DNA from: Symsagittifera roscoffensis
Lineage: Eukaryota > Xenacoelomorpha > Acoela > Convolutidae
Length of the DNA stretch: 64,000 nucleotides
Direction: 5' to 3'
NCBI RefSeq assembly: GCF_963678635.1
Contig: NC_087063.1
Coordinates: forward strand, 60,923,850 to 60,987,849
In this document: positions 23,150-33,095 of the stretch, piece by piece
Layout: every line of letters starts with the position of its first letter
How positions within the stretch are numbered: position 1 is the first letter of the stretch
Position numbers and translations under genes: made by a program
Notes under the pieces: generated by a model
Database searches by the model: none
Told to the model about the DNA's origin: nothing
What the model saw: only the letters and a program-made list of their open reading frames with translations

Positions 23150-26100
23150 TGGAATATTTCCTGAACGGTGGCGATTCCCAAAAATGGCTCAGCTGATATC
23201 GGTTGTGGCTGTGTCACAGATTCGTCAGCTCAGCTCATTTCAATGTGTGTTTCATTTTGTTGATGCTGATGGTTGATGTTGATGCGTCTACTGATGTTGC
23301 TATTATTGTTGTTGGCTACTGTGTTGCTGTTGCTGTATATTGTTGCCGACTTTTATTTGTTTAAAACTCTGGTAGCTTTTTTTGCACAAAGTCAACAAAT
23401 GTCGTTGATACCGTTGGTTCGTTGAGGCTTCGAGTAGTGTTTTCAATGTTTTAGCTTGCTGCTTTGCCGTTCAATGTTTGGCTGGGTATTTGGTTCTTGT
23501 TGTGGGATGCTGTAGAGTATCGTCCGTGCTGGGAATTTTACCGCAGAATTTTTTAAGCATCGATTTTTAAATCAAACAGGTGTTGGGTTGAAGTTGTCGT
23601 TGCTGTTCCGTTGAATTCATTGACGCTGAAGAAACTTGTGATTGTTGCTGTTAGTCTGATATCTTCCTGGTGGTTGAAAATAATATTGATTGTCCGAAGT
23701 CCCGAGAATTCTTTCGGTGTTCCGAAATTTTCTCTGTCGGTTGTCGTTATGAGCTTGACTGATCCTTTTTTAGATGTGGTAGCGGGCATGTCCGTTTTTT
23801 TTTCATCGAAACTTTTTTGAAAAAACGATGTTGGCTCCGTTTGACTCGCAAATTCTTTCGTGTTTGTTTCCTTGGTGGGCCTCTGCAAAATAGCGATGTT
23901 AAATCTGCGGCTTTCAAGAGTTGATCTGAGTTAGTTGTGGAGCTGCCGTCTTTAGAATCCATTGACCATTTAAAGTTGCAATCCGAGTATGTTCTGTTTG
24001 TTGTGCTGACGATTGTAGGTCGGTTGGCCGTTCCGCCAAAATGGTCTTACTGATGCTGTTGATATCTGCTGTCGAGCGTCTGTTATTGGTTGATTCGAGT
24101 GAAATTGTTGCTGTCGCCTGATGTGTAGCAATTATTTTTTTCTCTTTGATGTCTAACTCATTTGGTTCGGAAACTACTTTAACCGCACGTCAAACCTCAG
24201 GTGATCTTTTGTTTGTCGTTTGGGGTTTAATTAAATCGATTTTATCTGTTATTGGTATGATGCAACTTGAGTTGTCGGCGAAATTGGGGAAGGCGATGTA
24301 GTCCAAGTGGTCGTGGTTTCTACAGATGCTGTTGAGTTTGTCAGTTTTTGCTGCACTGACGTTGCTGGCAACCATCATAGAAACCTTTCAAAAATCAAAG
24401 GTTGTCGAAGACTTCTCTAAAGCGCGAATTGTTAGATCCATTTTATGCGTCCCTATTACGGAGTCAAAGAACCCTCGAACGACAATTGAATTGCTCTATT
24501 TCCAAAAAATATGCGGTTTTCTGTTACATGTAACTGTTTGTGTTTTTATTATTGAGAAAAACGTACTTGTCGACGTTTGTGTGGTGATGGAGGATTACTG
24601 GTACTATATGAGGAGTGTGTTGCTACTAACAAGTGTTGGCTTTTGACTGTCTAGGTGGCTTGACTGATTTGGTTTTTGGCTGGTGTTGAGCTGCGGGTGC
24701 TCTTTTTGATGACCGTGCAAGGTTGAAGCAGTCGCGGCTGAGTGGGTTAGGCACATGTATCTCATCACGAGGGTCATGCGTTCGATTCCATCTCGGTCAC
24801 CGTTAGAGGAGTCGCAGTGTCATCTGTCTCCTCAAGGTGAGTTTGGCTGCGGCAAATTGGACGAAATCACCCTTTTCCACGGTTGGTCTTGCATCGAGCA
24901 GGATGAGATGTTGAAAAAAATGTGCAATTCTGAATGTTGAAATTGGTTGCTGTAGCTGGAAGCGTGTTTTGAGGTGCAACCTTTCAGTTGAGGTTCTTGT
25001 TCGAGGTAAAAGTACAGAAACTGTCTGTCCATAAAGAGTTTCTGCTTTTCTTCAAAAGGCTAATGCTTGTACTGGCTGCAGTATGCTAGCTGATGGTTTG
25101 TCGGTCGAAGGGCATGGGGTCCGGGTAATGGTAATCCAGTTTCCTGATGTCTGCGGTAAAAGCTGGTCGGTCTATTGTTGTATTTCGTTGGCGTGTCGAG
25201 TTCTCTAAAACCTTGGTGTTGATCGTTGAGTCCTGGTTCATGTATTGCGGTTGAATGCTTGGTGAATTATCTTTCTATTCTTGATGAGGTTTTACTGCGT
25301 GATTTTTTAGGTGGTGATCTTTTGCGTCTAATGAAGCTGCTGGTGGTGTTGTAATTTGCTGACCTTAACTGTTACATATATTGTTGAGCTCAAGTGGTCC
25401 TTGATCCCAAGCGTACTAAAAATATAAACTTGTTACTGATGAAAGTAGAAAAACTCTTGTTCGAATCAGTGCGATGATCTGATGGTTGCTTGAAGCTCTA
25501 TAGTCGTTGATGAAGTCAACGATGATGACGTCTGGTGGTCCATATTGTCGTCGTAGTTCTTTGAAGGCACTGTTAAATATAGCTTTATTAGTTTTTCCTG
25601 TAGTTAAAGTTTTCTGATGTGTCTTTTCTGGCTTCCGAGATTGGGCAATTAAAGAAGTTGTTTCGAAGAGGCCAAACCACTTGTTCTACTTAATGGGATT
25701 TCTCTCAATAGGCTCACTTTTATTTTTTGAAGGTCTAGTCATAAGACTGTAGTTCGTTCCGACTTTCCGTTGCTCAATGCCTGAGAGTCTACTGCTGGTA
25801 TGAACTGCTTTCTTGTTATTGTGTTGTACTGAGTCTCACGATCGTGATGTCATGTGCTGGCTGTTGAAGCGGAGGTCGGTCGGCTAATTTTCGTTGTTAT
25901 ATCGAAATAAGTCTCGGGAGTATCTCGGATATCTGATTAGTTTAGGTCATCTGATTTTTGTAGTGCTGATGATCCAAGTTGATGGCCAATGCTGGTTAAC
26001 GTTGACGTCTGACTAGAATCCTGATTTAGTAATAGCTGAAGTTGCGATGAAATTTCTGTATGGGGATTCGAATTGTATCGGCATGAGTATTCTGTACAAA

Positions 26101-26380
26101 TGTGGAGTCGTCTTCATTGTGTTAGCTCGCAGCATCAGTATAGTTGTGAAGTCGTCTTGGCTGTGTTTGTTCGTAGCATCTGCCCACAGTCATTTATGAT
26201 GTCGTCGTGATCAACTTGCGTTCCAATGAAGCGAATAATGAGATCTTTCTTTTTGGCGTGTTTGTTACGGTGATCCACAAAGCAGGTAGTGGCATCTTCC
26301 AATTGCAGAAAAGTTTCTTCGTGTTTAGCTTAGTGTTACCCAAAAAACGAACGTTGTAAAATTGTTTTAAAAAAATCACT
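23150..26380 (-). pseudogene. Decayed S/T/Q/N-rich coding region, copy B
   Basis: This is the counterpart of 16300-19480, with frames in the same order on the minus strand. Near 26340-26150 there is a piece with LQLEDATTCFVDH and FIGTQVDHDDIINDCGQ. Near 25565-25410 there is a ~50-codon piece with FKELRRQYGPPDVIIVDFIN. From about 24185 to 23925 there is a ~87-codon open stretch starting VVSEPNELDIKEKK and rich in S, T, Q and N. A 111-codon frame at 23888-23553 includes FGTPKEFSGLRTINI. Because the two copies keep different short frames, the ancestral gene was probably longer and intact before decay. The function is unknown. Confidence 0.5.
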
Positions 26381-26460
26381 CTTTTTTTGTCTATTATAAA
26401 ATTTTCTTAGACTTTGAATTGTTTGAATAAATCGTTTGCACGTGATAGTTGTTTTAGTTT

Positions 26461-28120
26461 TTTTTTGTTTTTTTTCTTGTTTACCTGATACCAATCATTC
26501 AGACGGAAAGACGGAATTTCTTTTTCTTACGTATACAACTTTGTTCTAAGTCAATTGTTGCAAATGACACGTTATAGACGTGGTTCAATCAATGATCGAA
26601 TTGGGAATCAACTTGATTATGACCGGTATCTCAAACTCGAGCAAAATTGAGCTAGTTCGAACAAAGGATCCAAACGAAATCGTTCGACCAGTTTGCTTGA
26701 TGCTTTAGTCGAGCAATTAAGTCCGAACCGTTCAGCACCCAGAAAACTCTAAGGATTCTGTTCCGTACAATGAAATGGGAAAGATTTTGTTTTTCTGTTT
26801 TCTTATAGTTTTTTTTCCTTGGAAAATCAGTACTACAAACAATCATCGAAGAGGTCGAAAGTATATCATATTGAAACCCTTTCAATTGTAATTCGAACGA
26901 TTGCAATTATAAAAAAGTTTTCCCAGTGGTTAGAAAAAAACCATTTGATGTTTTTGGTTTTTGGTCTGATTTCAAACGAGTGAGGTGAGAAATCAGATTT
27001 GTTTTCTTATTCAAGCAAAAACATTTACCACATACAATCATCGTAAAGGGTGGAAATATTTCTCATTTTAACAACAACTTTCAGTCTTGATTCAAACATT
27101 AGATTTTTTCTGAAACTTTTTTCCAGTGTCAGAAAACCGGTGTGACATATTTAGCGCCGTTTTTGGAACGTAAAACTTCAAAAACTTGAAACTATTTCTT
27201 CAAAAATAATGAAAACAAATTTGAGAGAATTTTTTTTCAGAGTTTTGTTTTTGTTTTTTTTTCTAGCGATTTTTCGAAAAAAATCTTTGCTTTATTCATT
27301 GTGACTGTCAAGTTTGCGTAATTTTTAGGTTTTCGTCAGACCGTTCTATTGCAGCACGCACAATGAACAACAAAATTTTAATTTGAAACCATGAAAAAAT
27401 TATTGATGTATTTTTCAAGAATATGGTCGGACCATTCAGTGTTTGTTGCACAGCAACCGGATATCCTTGTTGTTATTTTACCACACCTATTTTTGGTCAA
27501 CTAGGCATCAAAACAAGTCTTAATATTTCGTCCGAACTTTGTTGTTGTTGATATTGTTTGTGTGGTTGTTGCGACTGCTGCTGTTTTTCCTTATTTATAG
27601 CATTTGATGGTCGTAGATCCCAGTTGATTTCGCTGTAATACTTAGTAGTTTTTCGATAACAAGCACAGCAACTACGCAGGATATGACAACCGCAGATATT
27701 ACCGTTTTCATGAATTTCGAACCTGATTTTTATCTAAATCTCTTCGTTCGTTTCTTTTTGTTCTGAACATTCGAAGAGTGCAGAGGAACTTTGGATTCAA
27801 GGCAATTTTTTTCCATCGAATTCTGACTTCTTCAAGGAAACGTTTAGAGAGTTAAGTGTGGTATCAACTGAAATACAATGGGTCGCTATTCGGCTTCCAA
27901 AAAAGTTTGAAAACGTAATCCCAGTGTCGAGACAAACTATCTGAACATTTTCGGTTTTCAGACTAAGTTAGAGGAAATTGGCTGAAACTGTCCTCCCAAC
28001 TTTTCTGACCGGCGAGACTTGGTTGTGATGCCACTCAGCTTTCTACATTTACTGCAAAAGATGACATTAACTGATTTGACAGCCAAAACCATTTAAGTGG
28101 GTAATTATTGATCACAGTTG
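26461..28120. other. Gene-free stretch
   Basis: No supported gene is present. A short minus-strand CAR/CAA-repeat run at 27538-27596 (GTTGTTGTTGATATTG on the plus strand) could encode poly-Gln, but no frame extends around it. No element ends are recognised. Confidence 0.4.
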
Positions 28121-28917
28121 ATCGCCCGGGCTGAGGTCCCAGACTCATGTCCAGACTCTGAGGGTCGCACCGCATCTGGATTTAAACCCAAATTGCACAG
28201 TCGCGCCGAGAGTTTGAGTCTGGAAATTATAGACATGAGTCACGCCGTGGGCCGCGAAAGTCTGGGCATACCTAAATTTGATCGCGAAATCTGGACATGG
28301 GTCGCGAAAGTCTAGATATACCAAAATTTAGTCGCAAAAGTCTGGACATGGGTCGCGAAAATTTGTGTCCAGACTTTCGTGACCAAATCCCAGTGGTCGC
28401 GAAAGTCGCGCCGTTTCCGTCTTGGTCTGAAAATTCGCGCCGTCTCCACTTTGGTCTGGAAAGTCCCACGCGATCTCCACCTCGGATGCGGAAGCCCTGA
28501 CAAAAAAAGTTTCTTAGTCGCGCCGTCTCCATGTTGGTCTGGAAAATTGCGCCGTCTCTATCTCGGTCTGGAAAGTCTGGAAATGGCTGAGCTTGGTCGC
28601 GCCGTCTCCTGAGCCGCAGGGTCGCGCCGCATGCATCTTATTCGCGCCTGAGTTTTTCGGTCGCAAAAGTTTGGAAATGTCAATTATTGGTCACGAGAGT
28701 CTGGACATACCAAATACGAGTCGCGATGTTTTGGTCGCGCCACCTCCTTTTCGGTCGAGAAAGTCGTGACGGATCATCACGGGTCGCGAAAGTCTGTAAA
28801 TGCCAGGTTTTGATCGCGAAAATCAGGACATGTCTAATTTTAGTCTGGAAAGTCTGGACATGCCAAGTTTTTGTCGCGAAAGTCTGGACATGATTCTGAG
28901 ACCTCGACCCGGGCGAT
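28121..28917. mobile_element. Non-autonomous element with 36-bp terminal inverted repeats and internal GTCGCGAAAGTCTGGACATG repeats
   Basis: The left end 28121-28156 (ATCGCCCGGG...ATGTCCAGAC) and the right end 28882-28917 are inverted copies matching at about 31 of 36 positions. Between them the word GTCGCGAAAGTCTGGACATG and variants (GTCGCGCCGTCTCC, GTCTGGAAAGTCTGG) recur in both orientations, so the whole ~800 bp is GC-rich and can fold extensively. Reading frames inside come from the repeats and are not genes. No clear target-site duplication is seen. The size fits a foldback or MITE-like DNA element of unknown superfamily. Confidence 0.75.
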
Positions 28918-29333
28918 ATAGCCAGCTTATTTCACCAGGTTTTCAGCGAAATACACTATTTTGGAATTGCTCTATTTTGTGTCCATAAACGACTGTAGTT
29001 GCAACATTCTATGCTTCTTGTAGAGCTACTGGTTATTCGTGCTTATATTTTCTAAAAAATATAAGCGTCTAATATATAACTGATTAGTGTAAAAAATCTG
29101 AGATTTGAATTTAAACAAAATTTGCGTTATAAATCTTTTGGTTAGTTCATTAAACATATAAATAAAAATACAACTAATTTTTGAGCGCATTTCCGAGTAA
29201 ACACGAAAGCTACAAGTGCTTCAATATTACAAAACTATAAAGTTAACTGCAGATCTGGTCATATGTCGTTAATAAAGAATGTATAGAGGTCATTTGAGGT
29301 CAATTATAAGTCAAGGAGACGAGTGTGACGTCA
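28918..29333. other. Downstream flank of the receptor gene with an 11-bp-arm hairpin
   Basis: No gene is present. At 29041-29066 GCTTATATTTT and its exact reverse complement are separated by CTAA, a perfect hairpin lying about 270 bp past the receptor stop codon on the minus strand. It could lie in the 3' untranslated region, but no clear minus-strand AATAAA is seen close to the stop. Confidence 0.4.
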
Positions 29334-30750
29334 TCAGACAGCAAGCATGGTAGACTCGTGCTTCAGTTTTCGTCTTGAGGCTGGACAGAGCATCTTAATG
29401 AAGGCTTCTCTGTATTGTTTATTAAAGAAGAAATATATAAAAGGATTCAGGACACTATTGAAGTACCCTAGCCACATAACAATTACAGCCGGAAGACCTT
29501 CGAGGCGACGTTGCTGGTACCCCTCGACCAAATACAGACCGAAGAAAGGAAACCAGTTCACAATGAAAACCCCCATTACAATAGAAAGCGTCTTGAAAGC
29601 CTTTAACTCAGTAGCTTGACCCAGAGGGTTCGATCGGGCCACAAATTTAGTTGCCCGTTGCACGAAACGATTGATTCCTCGGAAAGAACTGGTTCGGCTG
29701 AAAACCGAGGCGTTTCGACTGCCACCGCAGTTCGGCTGTGGCTCGCCGTCGGGTCCGTTCGGGTCTAAAATTGAACAGTTCGGATCGAGGGTGTTGTTGT
29801 TCGTGCTGTTGCTTCTGCTGCTGTTCGGGAGGTCGTTTTCTTTCATGTTATGGTTGTTGTTGTTGTTGTTTACTTTTTCTTGGTCGTCACCATTAGCGCC
29901 GTTGTTATTTGTAAGTAGGATTCCGTTTTGTTGGATTGTAGGGTTGCATTGTCTTAGCTGCTCAGCCATCGCTTTACTCTGTCTTTGAGCCACTGCGAAT
30001 ATTCTAGAATAAGTGAACAGCATCACCACCAGAGGAACATAGAAAGAAGACATGCTGGAAAATACTCTGAATGAGAAGTCCAAGGATATCTGGCACTGTT
30101 GCAGCTCCTCCCCGGTTTCAGGATCCTTTTCGGATCCTTGTTCGGGACTACCAGAAGATTCAAGAGTGACATTAATTGTTTCATTGAAGTGTCCCGGCTT
30201 AGGTTGTTTGTTTTCAGATGGAAGTTCCCCCATAACGTAACGCCAACCGATTTGTGCCACGGCGATGGTCGCAGAGCTGAAGACGAAATTTATCCAAGAA
30301 ACGTTACTCAAAATTGTCAGATCGTCCAATCCAAAAAAATAAACAGTTTGGAAAAACTACTATAGTTAGCGCATATTTAATCATCTTAATCTTGGAAATT
30401 GCAAAAAACGCGTGACACTTCAGCCTTATTTATATTTTTTGTGACATCGCGCGAATAAACCAATAGTGCAAAGTATATGTTTCGATCGAGTCAGTTTAAA
30501 ATGTCTGGACCGGCACGACACTTTTTTGTGTGCTATATGTAAGTTGTACTCACCTGAGCCATACACTGGCTATGATTAGGGGACATGTTCTGCGTGTCAT
30601 CTTGTGCTGGTACTGGAAGGGGGTCACTATGGCCCAGTACCTGTCCAGGGATATGGCACACAGGTTGATGATACTCGCAGTGCAACACATGATATCCAGT
30701 GAAGTGTACAGAGTACAGAGCAGCTGGCCAAACATCCAATGACGCATAGT
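29334..30750 (-). CDS. D1-like dopamine/biogenic-amine G-protein-coupled receptor, last two exons
   Basis: This is a class A receptor of the catecholamine group that would sit in the plasma membrane and signal through a G protein. Exon 30750-30554 carries the TM3 Cys (LLCTLY), the amine-binding Asp (SLDIMCCTAS) and DRYWAI. The donor CTCAG|GTGAGT and acceptor TTTTGAG|T join it within TM4 to exon 30306-29334 (stop TGA at 29336-29334). That exon has the loop-2 Cys (QQCQISL), three TM5 serines at catechol positions (SSMSSFYVP), a ~120-residue Asn-rich third loop, the TM6 NWFPFF and the TM7 NSVLNPFIYFF. A Cys follows (KMLCPAS), a likely palmitoylation site. The acceptor TTCATTCTAG before 30750 shows it is an internal exon. 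TM1-TM2 must lie further upstream and are not seen. D1-like is favoured by the DIMC-TASI-NLC pattern, and a beta-octopamine-type receptor is the main alternative. The TM6 Cys is replaced by Asn. Confidence 0.9.
30307..30553 (-). other. Spliceosomal intron of the receptor gene (247 bp)
   Basis: On the minus strand it starts GTGAGTACAAC (30553) and ends with a T-rich tract and GACAATTTTGAG (30307). Joining the exons rebuilds the TM4 reading (ASVWL then SNVSWINF) by completing an AGT codon across the junction, in phase 2. Confidence 0.88.
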
Positions 30751-32502
30751 CTAGAATGAAAAAATAATAATAAGAACTTTGATTGGTAAGTTTTTGGGAG
30801 AAATTTTTCCAACAGTAAAGAGGTAAAATTTTGGTCCAGTGACAACTTGTTCCGGCTTTTTGTTATAAAATTTAGTTTCGTTTTAGTCATTAAAAGACCA
30901 AGATAAGAACTTGACGCGTTCACTGCTTCTTAAAAGAAAGTTGTCGCGAGACAGTCGGAAAAACACGGATTACCAGAAAGAGCTGAATTGCCAAGAAAGG
31001 ATGCATGAAAACCTCAAAACAAGGAGAACACCAGATAAAATGGTCGGAGTTATTGGAAAACGCACTGGAAATTGACATTTATTGAATTTTCCACGTGTCT
31101 GGTGCTTGTTTCAAATTGCGTTTTTCCATAAGAAAAAAAATTTCAATTTTCAAATTGATCAAATTTCCTGTAAGTTTTGGAATATGCACACCACAAAAAG
31201 GATCATTTCACCCTCAGAGTTTGACTATTTCCACCAAAAGTCACAAAAAATTGGTCAGAAATTTGATCATTTAATCGCTGAAACTCTCCATGAACCATAT
31301 TCAGGAGAAAGTCTGTGGAGAACCTTTGTTAAATGTTTCAAGCTTATCAATTTGAAGAACGGACTGGACTGTGCTGGCAGAAAATGGCATCTTAATTCCT
31401 AACTTTTTTTCAAACTACGTGTAAATCATTTTGCGGATAAATCTTTGATTAAAAAACAGACAAGCGCAATGTTTGGCGTGCACTAAAAATAATGGCAAGA
31501 AAACTGATTACCCTGCAAAGCAAAATTTCAAATGCGAATGATCTTTAATCACTTTTTTTGATGAAATTTATTTTCTGCCATCAAAATTACCTATTCTTCC
31601 ATCTCTTGCAATTTTGTAGAAAAAACAAAATTTTTATGCTATGATCAATGATTTTCAATCCATATTTCAAAGAGAGAAATGAAATATTTATGATTGCGTT
31701 GGTAGTTTTGGTTTCGAGTTTTGAAAAAAATATTGTACAATTTATTCTACGCCCTTTTTTTTGAACAAGTTTGGAAGAATTGAATGAATATTAATAATCC
31801 GAAGGGTGGTTTTTTGTTCCGAGTTTCCATTATGGGTGGTTTTTTGTTTTAATGTTTATGCTAGGGTAGGTAGAGTTTTGAGAAAAAATAAACGTTTACA
31901 ACTAGAATAGTTTATCTCAAAAGTTGACATAGCAAAGCAAATCAGCTCTACCTCAGTATTTTTACAGTGATTTTTCAGAAATGCAGATCTGTAACAAAAC
32001 TTGTACATAAACAAACATGGGCCATCTATGTTCATAGGCCATAACGAAATTTAATTGTGCAGTACCAAATCAATTATCAGTAAGAGTATTACATCCATCC
32101 TTAGGCGTAAGAGTGGGAAAAATGTAAAATTTTGCGTTTCTGTTTGAATAAAGCCCCGCCCGGATTCAGTAAAAAGAGAAAATAATAGATTATATTGGAT
32201 TTTTATAGTCAGTCTCCATAACTTTCAAAAAGAATTGATTATAATTGATTAAAAATAGATTATAATATTACTATTTTTTGAAACAATAAAAATTTTAATA
32301 ATCGATTGTAATCGATTGAAATCGATTACTTTATGGAAGTTTTTTCCTCAATTTTTATTGAATTATAAGCCATAATAATCAATTTAAATCCATTATTTTT
32401 CATAAAACGTCATCGCTTCGTTTCGTTTTAGTTTTGTTTTGTTTTGTGTGCTCTTCAGTTGGTTACCAAACTAAAAGAAACTGTATTTTTTTATATATAG
32501 CC
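30751..32502. other. Gene-free stretch upstream of the receptor exons
   Basis: I searched here on the minus strand for the missing TM1-TM2 exon (a GN..V and LA.AD pattern) and did not find it. A direct repeat GGGTGGTTTTTTGTT occurs at 31804 and 31845. Simple repeats of ATTATAATCGATT type fill 32225-32345. No gene is supported. Confidence 0.45.
32225..32400. repeat. Degenerate (ATTATAATCG)n simple repeat
   Basis: About a dozen overlapping words of the form TAATCGATTA, ATAATTGATTA and AATCAATTTAAATC form an imperfect ~10-bp periodic AT-rich repeat. The same word family recurs at 44870-45065 and 46085-46345. Confidence 0.65.
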
Positions 32503-32563
32503 ACCAGCGGATTTAGAAAGGGGCACGCCCCCATCCTCCTCAAAGATTTGACCCCCTGCCGAC
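32503..32563. repeat. GC-rich repeat end (reverse complement of 10034-10098)
   Basis: It begins CCACCAGCGGATTTAG and ends GACCCCCTGCCGAC. It abuts the Helentron-like copy R5 directly, whereas at 10 kb the related piece is about 160 bp from a repeat copy. Confidence 0.55.
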
Positions 32564-33095
32564 AAGGAAAGTAAGAGTATTTTCGTAAGGAAAGTAACGG
32601 AATATTTGTGCTCGGGGTGAGTTTTTTTTCTTCAGACAATTTTTGACTTTTTAACTAGCCACTGTTAACGGAAATTTTTAATATCATTCAAAATCTATTG
32701 TTGTCTTGAGCTCAATTTTGAAAGATATTTTACCTATGATCATTTTTCGTAAAGTTATGGGGGTTTAAAGATTACCATTTTGGCCAATTTGGGAAAATTA
32801 ACGCGCGATATATTTCGCGCTATCAACGTGTAAGCGGAGATTTAATCCGTCTTAGAATTCGTTCCAAATTGGCTCGAGGAAGCTTATATGCCATAATTGA
32901 TTATTTAATAGGAGCAAAATTTATCATTTTGTACTTAATATGTTGTGTGGGGGGACGTTTTTACAAAAAAAATCTCAATTTTTTTTAAATAATCTTATTT
33001 TGTTACATTTAAATTTTTCAAGTTATTATTGCTCCATAGACCTTAGAAGGCAGTCGGAACATTCAGTGCTTCGCCTTGATACGAGCAGTCTTGTT
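32564..33095 (+). mobile_element. Helentron/DINE-1-like repeat, copy R5
   Basis: This is a full-length copy. It includes ATATTTGTGCTCGGGGTGAG, TTAACGCGCGATATATTTCG, TAAGCGGAGATTTAATCCG and the 3' part CCTTAGAAGGCAGTCGGAAC, followed by a weak hairpin and ATACGAGCAGTCTTG|TTTT. Confidence 0.72.

Larger units (their letters stand above)
21839..26460 (+). repeat. 4.7-kb segmental duplication, copy B
   Basis: This is the second copy of 14838-19590 in direct orientation. Its left edge coincides to the base with the end of the LTR at 21838. Its right edge, at ...TTTTAGTTT near 26460, is the same sequence point at which copy A is interrupted by the retroelement remnant. Confidence 0.88.

Noticed and set aside
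28118-28893. Several overlapping 60-86 codon frames on both strands
   Set aside because: They are by-products of the GC-rich repeats between the inverted ends; no consistent frame or codon pattern.
29671-29988. 105-codon plus-strand frame over the receptor
   Set aside because: Antisense to the Asn-rich third loop and flanking helices of the receptor.
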